Source: Desulfocorpusculum sp964414345
GTDB lineage: Bacteria > Desulfobacterota > Desulfocorpusculales > Desulfocorpusculum
Assembly (NCBI GenBank): GCA_964414345.1
Contig: CAYPWF010000065.1
Span: 1-19,872, forward strand
DNA length: 19,872 nt
Direction: 5' to 3'
Both the position numbers and the translations under genes were made by a program. The notes beneath the pieces were generated by a model that was given only the letters and a program-made list of their open reading frames with translations, searched no databases and was not told the origin of the DNA. Positions 13,745-19,872 of the stretch are shown here, piece by piece. Numbering within the stretch: the first letter of the stretch is position 1; each line of letters opens with the position of its first letter.

Positions 13745-15508
13745 TCAGAATGCCTTTTTGAGGTTTTCCAGGTGATGCCTCAGCTCCTGCGGGAGCCGGT
13801 CACCGAACTGGGCGTAGAAAGCCTCGGCCTCGGCCACCTCCTTGCGCCATTCCTGAGCCCTCACCTCCAGGAGCCTCTCCAGGACCTTGCGGTCAATTTG
13901 CAGTCCCTCCAGAGAGAGGTCCTGGGGTCTGGGAACCAGCCCGATGGGGGTCTCGGCTGCTTGTGCCTTTCCCTTGATTCTGTCTATGATCCACTTGATG
14001 ACACGGGTGTTTTCCCTGAATCCGGGCCAGATGAATTGACCTTCTTCATCCTTCTGGAACCAGTTGACCGAATAGATCCTGGGGGGCTTTCTCAGCCTCT
14101 TGCCTACCTCCAGCCAGTGCCGGAAATAGTCAGCCATGTTGTAGCCCGTGAAGGGCAGCATTGCCATGGGGTCACGCCTTACTACTCCCACTTTTCCTAT
14201 GGCTGCAGTGGTGGTCTCGGAGCCGTTTATGGAGGCTCTGAAGACCCCGTGGGTCCAGTCAAAGCTCTCCGAGACCAGGGGGATGGTGTCCGAGCGGCGC
14301 CCCCCGAATATTATGGCCGAGACCGGCACCCCTGAGGGGTTGTCGAACTCGGGGGAAAGGGTGGGGCAGTTATAAAGAGAGACTGTGAAGCGGGAGTTGG
14401 GGTGGGCCGCAGGTTTCCCTGAGGCAGGATCATAGGGGTTGCCCTGCCAGTCCTCAAGCTTGGCTGGCATTTCCCCCAGGCCCTCCCACCAAGGGGAGTT
14501 GGTTTGCACATCCAAAGCAGTGTTAGTGAAAAGAGTTGGATACCACTTATCGTTCTTAAGGGTGCGCATCATGTTGGGGTTGGTCTTGTAGGAAGTCCCC
14601 GGTGCCACCCCAAAAAAGCCGCTTTCCGGATTGATGGCGTAGAGCCTCCCGTCCGGCCCCACATTGATCCATGCTATGTCGTCCCCCAAAGTTGTGACCT
14701 TGTAGCCTTCCAGGATCGGATCCAGCATGGCCAGGTTGGTTTTCCCGCATGCCGATGGGAAAGCGCCCAGGATATAGGTCACGTCTCCCTCAGGGTCTTC
14801 AACCCCCATGATGATCATGTGCTCGGCCAGCCAGCCTTCCCTGTAGCCCTGGTGGGAGGCTATGCGAAGGGAGAAGCATTTTTTCCCGAGAAGTGCGTTT
14901 CCTCCATAACCGGATCCTATGCTCATCACGAGGTTTTCCTGGGGGAAGTGCATGATGAAACGCCTCTGGGGGTCCAGATCCCCTATGGAGTGGAGCCCCT
15001 TGACGAAATTTTCCGAGTCCCCGATGCGCTTCAAGGTGCGTTCCCCGGCCCTTGTCATGATGCACATGCTCACCACAACGTATATGGAGTCCGTGATCTG
15101 AATGCAGGGCTTGGCATATGGGGAGTCCGGGTGGCCCATCATGTAAGGGATCACGTAAAGGGTCCTGCCCCTCATGCAGCCCTCGAAAAGGCCGCTTAGC
15201 ATCCGCTTGGCCTCTCCTGGCTCCATCCAGTTGTTGTTGGGGCCTGTTTCCTCCTTGGTGGGCAGGCACACGAAGGTGAGCTGCTCTGTTCGGGCCACAT
15301 CGGTGGGATGGCTCCTGTGCAAATAGGATTTGGGGAAAACCTTGTGATTGAGTTCCCTGAAGGTGAGGTGAGGGCCTGTGTGCTCGACGGTCATGGCTAT
15401 TTCCATGAGAGCACGAATCTCCTCCTCGGTGCCCTTGACCCAGTGTATCTTCTCAGGCTTTGTGAGCCTGGCCTGCTCCTCCACCCAACGTTCCACAGCC
15501 TTAGGCAT
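13745..15508 (-). CDS. pckG: Phosphoenolpyruvate carboxykinase (GTP)
   Basis: The enzyme converts oxaloacetate and GTP to PEP, GDP and CO2 (reversible) at the junction of the TCA cycle and gluconeogenesis. The protein has 587 residues, close to the usual 590-620 of the GTP family. The GTP P-loop with its reactive Cys is present (FPSACGKTNLAML, Cys254), as are TDSIYVVVSMCIMTRAG, FGGRRSDTIPLV and the C-terminal NWFQKDEEGQFIWPGFRENTR-type signature. ATG 15508 was chosen because AAGGAGGAGG lies upstream and the protein starts MPKAVERW; the longer ORF start at 15547 has no such signal. Its 3' end faces the hairpin-rich spacer. It lies 177 nt downstream of the prenyl synthetase and may have its own promoter in that gap. 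It could supply PEP relevant to the nearby PEP-synthase-like protein, though that link is only positional. Confidence 0.97.
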   Translation of the reverse strand: MPKAVERWVEEQARLTKPEKIHWVKGTEEEIRALMEIAMTVEHTGPHLTFRELNHKVFPKSYLHRSHPTDVARTEQLTFVCLPTKEETGPNNNWMEPGEAKRMLSGLFEGCMRGRTLYVIPYMMGHPDSPYAKPCIQITDSIYVVVSMCIMTRAGERTLKRIGDSENFVKGLHSIGDLDPQRRFIMHFPQENLVMSIGSGYGGNALLGKKCFSLRIASHQGYREGWLAEHMIIMGVEDPEGDVTYILGAFPSACGKTNLAMLDPILEGYKVTTLGDDIAWINVGPDGRLYAINPESGFFGVAPGTSYKTNPNMMRTLKNDKWYPTLFTNTALDVQTNSPWWEGLGEMPAKLEDWQGNPYDPASGKPAAHPNSRFTVSLYNCPTLSPEFDNPSGVPVSAIIFGGRRSDTIPLVSESFDWTHGVFRASINGSETTTAAIGKVGVVRRDPMAMLPFTGYNMADYFRHWLEVGKRLRKPPRIYSVNWFQKDEEGQFIWPGFRENTRVIKWIIDRIKGKAQAAETPIGLVPRPQDLSLEGLQIDRKVLERLLEVRAQEWRKEVAEAEAFYAQFGDRLPQELRHHLENLKKAF

Positions 15509-15664
15509 CTTCAGCCTCCTCCTTAGATTTTCGCGGCCCCGCATCAACCAAGGGTGCGGGCTACAGCCAAGTCGGGAAAACCCGGCAACGTTATTTCAGT
15601 TCTTGGGGATGGTCCAGGTTCAGGGGAAACGACTTGCTAGCTTCCTTGAATTCACAATCTATTT

Positions 15665-15680
15665 AAGCCCTAGGGGGCTT
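15665..15680 (-). terminator. Small hairpin after the prenyl synthetase gene
   Basis: AAGCCC / GGGCTT form a 6-bp stem just downstream (minus strand) of the synthetase stop at 15686. On the minus strand it is followed by AAATAG and not by a T-run, so it is at best a weak terminator. The remaining gap to pckG (15509-15664) contains a small CGGG-AAAA-CCCG stem and no gene. Confidence 0.25.
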
Positions 15681-15685
15681 GGGGC

Positions 15686-16651
15686 TCATCTCTTGCGGGC
15701 TGCCACGAAATCCGCCACTGCCAGCATAGCGGCCCTGGCCTTGGAGGCTGGAAGCCCCATAAGCCTGGCCTTGGCTTCCTCCACAAATCGGCAGGCCATC
15801 TGCTGGGTGTACTGGAGACCGTCGTAATTTTGGACCGTCTCTAGGATCTCGTGCACTTCCTTTTGGCTCACGGATCTGGACCTTATGACCTCCATGAGCC
15901 TCTTTCTCTCCAAGGCGGTGCACCGGCCCAATGTGCGGATTATGGGCAGGGTCACCTTCCCCTCCTGAATGTCTTTCCCGATGGTCTTCCCCAGCTCCTC
16001 CTCTTCAGCAGCATAATCCAAGACGTCATCCACCAGTTGAAAAGCTACCCCCAGATTCATCCCAAATAAAGAAAGGTCTCCCTCCCACTCAGGCTTCTCC
16101 CCAAGTATGGGTCCCAGACGGCAGGCGGCCGATATCAAGACCGCTGTCTTGTCCCTTACAATGGCCAAGTAGTCATCTTCCCCGATTCCTGGATCCCCGC
16201 TCTTGGCCAGCTCCAATATCTCCCCCTCTGCCAGCTGGTTGCAGGCCTTGCTCATAAGCTCCAGGATCCTCATGTCTCCATGCTCCACCATCATGCAGAA
16301 GGAACGCGTGAAGAGAAAATCCCCTATGAGGATGCTCGTCTCACTGCTCCAAAGAGAGTTGACCGAGCGGGATCCCCTCCTTAGGTCTGCATGGTCCACC
16401 ACGTCGTCATGGAGCAAAGTGGCGGTGTGGATCAACTCCGTGACCGCCGCCATGATCACATGGGCGTTGCCCTGGTAACCGCACAGCCGGCTGGAAAGAA
16501 TGGTGAGCAGGGGCCGCATGCGTTTACCACCGCTTTCGAAAACGTAACGGCCCACCTGGGGAATCAAGGAGACCTCTGAGGAGAGACCGTTTCTAAGAAC
16601 CTGCTCCACTCGACGCAGGTCTTCCTCCACATAACCGAACACATCCTCCAT
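15686..16651 (-). CDS. ispB: Long-chain all-trans polyprenyl diphosphate synthase (IspB-like)
   Basis: The enzyme extends farnesyl or geranyl diphosphate with isopentenyl diphosphate to build the side chain of respiratory quinones. From ATG 16651 the protein has 321 residues, matching octaprenyl-type enzymes. The GGKRMRP motif is at 41-47, the first Asp-rich motif is LLHDDVVD (D82, D83, D86) followed by RRGSRSVN, and the second is FQLVDDVLD (D208, D209, D212). TELIHTATLLHDD resembles octaprenyl/heptaprenyl synthases rather than farnesyl synthases. The exact product length cannot be read. The start is uncertain: an in-frame ATG pair at 16705/16708 would overlap the end of ssb, and no option has a strong Shine-Dalgarno. 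The gene likely shares a transcript with ssb upstream. Confidence 0.92.
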   Translation of the reverse strand: MEDVFGYVEEDLRRVEQVLRNGLSSEVSLIPQVGRYVFESGGKRMRPLLTILSSRLCGYQGNAHVIMAAVTELIHTATLLHDDVVDHADLRRGSRSVNSLWSSETSILIGDFLFTRSFCMMVEHGDMRILELMSKACNQLAEGEILELAKSGDPGIGEDDYLAIVRDKTAVLISAACRLGPILGEKPEWEGDLSLFGMNLGVAFQLVDDVLDYAAEEEELGKTIGKDIQEGKVTLPIIRTLGRCTALERKRLMEVIRSRSVSQKEVHEILETVQNYDGLQYTQQMACRFVEEAKARLMGLPASKARAAMLAVADFVAARKR

Positions 16652-16688
16652 GGTGAGCACTAACTGCTCATCCCATGGGTTTTGGTCC

Positions 16689-17111
16689 TCAGAAAGGGAT
16701 ATCATCATCCGGTTCCATGGGCGGCTCGGTGGAAGGCAGCGGTGGAGGCTCCTCCTCCACACGCCCCTGTTCAGCCCCCGCCGGGGAAAGCATCTGCATA
16801 TGGGAGGCTACTATCTCGGTGGTCCAGCGGCGATTCCCATCCCGATCCTCCCACTCCCGGGTCTGAATACGGCCTTCGATGTAAACCAGTCTCCCCTTGG
16901 AAAGATACTGGTCGCAGATCTCGGCCAACTTACCCCAGGCCACTATTCGGTGCCACTCGGTGCGCTCCTCCCTCTGGCCTTCACGGTTTGTGCGGGGCGG
17001 GGAGGAGGTGGCCAAACGGAAGGTCACCACCGGCATTCCGCTTGCGGTGTAGCGCTTCTCAGGATCCGCCCCCAGTCTTCCCACAAGAATCGCCTTGTTG
17101 ACGCTGGCCAT
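16689..17111 (-). CDS. ssb: Single-stranded DNA-binding protein
   Basis: The protein has 140 residues. The OB-fold occupies about 1-110 and begins MASVNKAILVGRLGADPE, with TEWHRIVAWGKLAEICDQYL and KGRLVYIEGRIQTREW, all typical of bacterial SSB. A short Pro/Glu-rich linker follows, and the acidic tip DDDIPF recruits replication and repair partners. The linker is short compared with the E. coli protein. ATG 17111 is preceded by GGAGAC. It binds single-stranded DNA in replication, recombination and repair. The gene is divergent from the acyltransferase gene; the 142-nt spacer has no feature I can identify with confidence. Confidence 0.96.
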   Translation of the reverse strand: MASVNKAILVGRLGADPEKRYTASGMPVVTFRLATSSPPRTNREGQREERTEWHRIVAWGKLAEICDQYLSKGRLVYIEGRIQTREWEDRDGNRRWTTEIVASHMQMLSPAGAEQGRVEEEPPPLPSTEPPMEPDDDIPF

Positions 17112-17253
17112 GGCCCGTCTCCAGGCAGGATGTTGCTCGTAGAGTTCAACTCTACGGCACCTTGATCATATAACACCTTTCGCTCGGATTGGCAATTCCC
17201 CGTTGCGGATGGGCTGGCCGGGCTCATTGACCCACTCCGGGGGGTTTCCTATA

Positions 17254-17985
17254 ATGGCCCTAAATCCGGGAGGTTTCGGCTTGTTTAGAACCATTTTTGT
17301 GAATCTGAACATTCTGCTGGCCTTCTTAACCTTGGCCTATCCCAGGGTGGTGCTGTCCATCTTGGACCGATCAGGGGACTTGGCCCACAAGGTGGCCCGG
17401 CTCTGGGGTAGGTGGATACTGGCCTCGGCCGGGGTTCGGGTAAGGGTTCAAGGCAAAGAGAATCTGCTTCAGGGGAGACCCCAAGTTGTTTTTAGCAATC
17501 ATTCCAGCTACTTTGATGTATTTTGTCTCCTGGCCCATCTTCCCATCCAGTTTCGCTGGCTGGCCAAAGAGGAGCTCTTCCGTATCCCCCTTTTTGGAAA
17601 AGCCATGGAATATGGGGGTTACCTTCCCATAGACAGATCCAACCCCAGGAGAGCCCATCGTAGCATGGTTGCAGCCGCACAGAGGATAAGTGCCGGCACA
17701 TCCATAGTTATCTTTCCGGAGGGCACCAGAAGCCGGGATGGAAAGCTGCAGGAGTTCAAGAGCGGGGGCGCCATCCTGGCCATCAGGGCCCAGGTGCCGG
17801 TTGTGCCGGTGGCCATCATAGGGACTCACAGAATCATGCCGAAAGGGACCGTCAGAGTCAAACCCGGGCCTGTGGAGATAAGGGTGGGGGAGCCGATTCC
17901 CACAGAGGGGTTGAGTCAGAAGAACAGGGAGGATTTGTTGAGCAGGGCCAGGCAGAGCATTTCAATGCTGATGGGGGAGGGTTAA
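17254..17985 (+). CDS. 1-acyl-sn-glycerol-3-phosphate acyltransferase family protein
   Basis: From ATG 17254 the protein has 243 residues. A hydrophobic N-terminal segment (FVNLNILLAFLTLAYP, about 15-30) probably anchors it to the inner membrane. The catalytic HX4D box is NHSSYFD (H83, D88), the substrate-binding box is FPEGTRS (154-160), and IPLFGKAMEYGGYLPIDRSN and VPVVPVAI match the other blocks of the PlsC family. The likely reaction is acylation of lysophosphatidic acid in phospholipid synthesis, though other lysophospholipid substrates are possible. An upstream ATG at 17203 is in frame but would add an unlikely 17 residues. RNase J starts one base after its stop, so the two genes are translated together. 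Confidence 0.93.
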   Translation: MALNPGGFGLFRTIFVNLNILLAFLTLAYPRVVLSILDRSGDLAHKVARLWGRWILASAGVRVRVQGKENLLQGRPQVVFSNHSSYFDVFCLLAHLPIQFRWLAKEELFRIPLFGKAMEYGGYLPIDRSNPRRAHRSMVAAAQRISAGTSIVIFPEGTRSRDGKLQEFKSGGAILAIRAQVPVVPVAIIGTHRIMPKGTVRVKPGPVEIRVGEPIPTEGLSQKNREDLLSRARQSISMLMGEG

Positions 17986-17986
17986 G

Positions 17987-19666
17987 GTGGGTTTTGTTCC
18001 TGAGGACGATTCGGTGGCCTGGGTACCCCTGGGAGGACTTGGGGAAATAGGGCTCAACTGCATGGCCTTTGCCTGCAAGGGGAAGCTGATGCTTGTGGAT
18101 GCGGGATCCATGTTCCCTGAGGAGCACATGCCTGGGGTGGATGTTGTGATCCCTGATCTGCGTCCCATCCTGGAACAAAACGGGAGGGTCGCCGGGATCC
18201 TTTTGACACACGGCCATGAGGACCACATAGGCGCCTTGCCCTACCTTATCCCATCCATGCCTGAAGTGCCTTTATACGGGGCCCCTCTCACTTTGGCCTT
18301 GGTCAGGGAGAAGCTCCTGGAGCACAGGATGGATCAGCTTCCCCCCATGGTGGAGGTTCGAGCTGGAGAAACGGTGAAACTGGGCCCCTTTGAGGTAGAG
18401 TTCCTGAGAGTATGTCACAGCATAGCGGACGGGGTGGGTCTGGCCATACGGACGCCCCAGGGTGTGATAATCCACGCGGGGGACTTCAAGTTCGACCCCT
18501 CCCCGGTTGGTGAGGAGCCTCTGGACATCCACGGCTTCAGCAGGTACGGGCAAGAGGGTGTGAGACTCCTGCTTAGCGATTCCACCAATGTGGAAAGGCC
18601 GGGCTGCTCTGTTTCAGAGAGGGAGATACAGCTTAACCTGGAGAGGATATTCCGCTTTTGCGAGGGCCGGATCATCCTTTCCACCTTTTCTTCCAATGTG
18701 CAGCGCATAAGGGAGGTGGTGGAGCTTACCCAGCAGTTCAGGCGAAGGCTTCACTTAAGCGGGCGTTCCATGGTCTCCATGGTAAGGCTGGCAGGGGAGC
18801 TGGGGTACCTGCAACTGCCCGATGGGCTTCTTGTGGATGCCGCAGAGCTGGCGGGGGTGGCCCAGGAAAAGCTTGTTGTGCTTACTACAGGCAGCCAGGG
18901 AGAGCCCTTGTCAGCTCTTTCCCTGATGGCCACAGACAGGCATAAGTGGCTAAGGGTGGAGCCTGGAGATACGGTAGTATTTTCCTCCAGATTCATTCCC
19001 GGGAACGAGAGAGCCATCTACGGGATCATAAACTCCCTGTACCGCAAGGGGGCAAAGGTCCTTTACGAGCCCATGGCCCAGGTGCATGTCTCAGGGCATG
19101 CCAGCCGAGAGGAACTGAAGCTCATGATCCGCTTGACCAAGCCACAGTACTTTGTGCCTATCCACGGGGAGTTCCGCCACCTGGTGCAACACAGGGATCT
19201 GGCCATGGAGGTGGGGGTCAGTGCAGATAGGGCCATAGTGGCCCAGAACGGAGAAGTTTACAGGCTTTGCGAAGGTGGAATGGACCGGGCCGGATCAGTG
19301 GGGGCTGGGAGGGTTTATGTGGACGGAAAGGGAGTTGGGGATGTGGGGGAGGCGGTCTTGAGGGACAGGCAGCACCTGGCTGAAGATGGACTGGTGGTGG
19401 CCATGGTGGTGATTCACAAGTCCAGCGGGGAGATAGTCTCTGGCCCTGAGCTCTTCTCCCGCGGGTTCATATTTGAGGGAGAAGAGACCCGCATGATGAT
19501 GGAGGCCCGCCAACTGGTGCTGAATGTGCTCAGAAAGGCCAGGGAAAGCTCACAGGAAGAGAGCCCCGAAGACCTTGAGGCTGAGCTGAGGGGAGTCTTG
19601 AGACGCCATTTCTGGCGTTCCATAGGAAGGCGTCCCATGATAATGCCTGTGGTAGTCCAATTGTAA
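17987..19666 (+). CDS. rnj: Ribonuclease J
   Basis: The protein has 559 residues, full length for the family. This metallo-beta-lactamase/beta-CASP nuclease degrades and matures RNA by endonuclease and 5'-3' exonuclease activity. The zinc-binding motif is LTHGHEDHIGALPYL (H75, H77, D79, H80); LLSDSTNVERPG and the beta-CASP signatures TTGSQGEPLSAL and VSGHASREELKLMI follow, with YFVPIHGEFRH near the end of the core and a C-terminal domain of about 110 residues. It starts at GTG 17987, preceded by GGGGGAGGG inside the acyltransferase 3' end and only 1 nt after that gene's TAA. Having RNase J before ftsK is a familiar gene order. Confidence 0.97.
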   Translation: MGFVPEDDSVAWVPLGGLGEIGLNCMAFACKGKLMLVDAGSMFPEEHMPGVDVVIPDLRPILEQNGRVAGILLTHGHEDHIGALPYLIPSMPEVPLYGAPLTLALVREKLLEHRMDQLPPMVEVRAGETVKLGPFEVEFLRVCHSIADGVGLAIRTPQGVIIHAGDFKFDPSPVGEEPLDIHGFSRYGQEGVRLLLSDSTNVERPGCSVSEREIQLNLERIFRFCEGRIILSTFSSNVQRIREVVELTQQFRRRLHLSGRSMVSMVRLAGELGYLQLPDGLLVDAAELAGVAQEKLVVLTTGSQGEPLSALSLMATDRHKWLRVEPGDTVVFSSRFIPGNERAIYGIINSLYRKGAKVLYEPMAQVHVSGHASREELKLMIRLTKPQYFVPIHGEFRHLVQHRDLAMEVGVSADRAIVAQNGEVYRLCEGGMDRAGSVGAGRVYVDGKGVGDVGEAVLRDRQHLAEDGLVVAMVVIHKSSGEIVSGPELFSRGFIFEGEETRMMMEARQLVLNVLRKARESSQEESPEDLEAELRGVLRRHFWRSIGRRPMIMPVVVQL

Positions 19667-19718
19667 CAGGGCGCTTTGGGGCCAGGTTAAATCCCTGGGG
19701 GGGAGTGTTCAAAAGACT

Positions 19719-19872
19719 TTGGCTGAAGGAAAAACACACATCACAGCCAGAAGACTGGGCACAGAGCTCATGGGGCTGTTTTTTTGGGGAGCCTCGGCCT
19801 ACTTGCTCATGAGCCTGCTTTCTTACTCCCCAACAGATCCTTCCTTCAACCGGGCCGGGGGGGCATGGCCTG
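19719..19872 (+). CDS. ftsK: N-terminus of an FtsK/SpoIIIE-type DNA translocase, cut by the window edge
   Basis: The frame from TTG 19719 runs off the right edge after 51 codons. It reads as a short basic tail (KTHITARRLGTELMG), a hydrophobic segment (LFFWGASAYLLMSLLS) and then YSPTDPSFNRAGG. The pattern of a TM helix followed by SLxSYxPxDPSFN is the typical first membrane segment of FtsK. The motor and gamma domains lie outside the window. The start codon is tentative: GGGGGGGAG lies 12 nt upstream and no ATG is in frame before the TM. The position after RNase J supports the call. Confidence 0.8.
   Translation, partial: MAEGKTHITARRLGTELMGLFFWGASAYLLMSLLSYSPTDPSFNRAGGAWP

Noticed and set aside
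13682..14335. Long plus-strand ORFs within 13682-15827
   Set aside because: They lie antisense to pckG and the prenyl synthetase, whose motifs are unambiguous; the plus-strand translations show no family features.
1..19872. CRISPR arrays, tRNA or rRNA genes, insertion sequences
   Set aside because: No regularly spaced short repeats, cloverleaf-like or ribosomal sequences, or transposase reading frames were seen on either strand.

Overview
The window looks like a chromosomal segment of a GC-rich Gram-negative bacterium, most likely a member of the Desulfobacterota (former Deltaproteobacteria). The reasons are the density of two-component genes, an NtrC-type sigma-54 activator with a matching -24/-12 promoter, TauE/SafE exporter genes next to sensor kinases, a GTP-type PEP carboxykinase, an RNase J gene directly before an ftsK-like gene, and heavy use of AGG (Arg) and ATA (Ile) codons. 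This placement is an inference from gene content; no rRNA or other phylogenetic marker was available.

Region 1 (1-4051) is a divergent regulatory unit. On the minus strand, a 185-codon membrane-anchored protein gene (interrupted by an in-frame TAG) precedes a second gene that runs off the left edge. It has a consensus sigma-54 promoter at 761-775 and a 17-bp palindrome about 100 bp further upstream. On the plus strand are a possible 26-aa membrane peptide, a membrane histidine kinase (frameshifted in its last ATP-binding box) and an intact NtrC-family activator. The simplest model is that the kinase/activator pair controls the divergent sigma-54 promoter.

Region 2 (4052-5278) holds a stand-alone receiver gene bracketed by two copies of a structured intergenic repeat of about 192 nt, roughly 84% identical by hand alignment.

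Region 3 (5279-13463) is one tightly spaced plus-strand cluster. It contains a Cache-type membrane histidine kinase (with an in-frame TAA), three tandem single-domain response regulators, a TauE/SafE-type exporter (frameshifted in a G7 run) and a two-TM membrane protein. After a probable terminator come an 878-aa PEP-synthase-like phosphotransferase lacking the usual C-terminal PEP barrel, and a decayed GGDEF protein. This array of kinase, receivers, exporter and phosphohistidine enzyme is the best candidate for an undescribed signalling-controlled system.

Region 4 (13464-19872) is conventional. A hairpin-rich spacer is followed on the minus strand by pckG, a long-chain polyprenyl synthetase and ssb. 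On the plus strand are an acyltransferase, RNase J and the start of ftsK. These genes are intact, whereas four conserved genes in regions 1-3 each carry a single disruption and a fifth is a remnant. The disruptions could be real decay, recoding or assembly errors.
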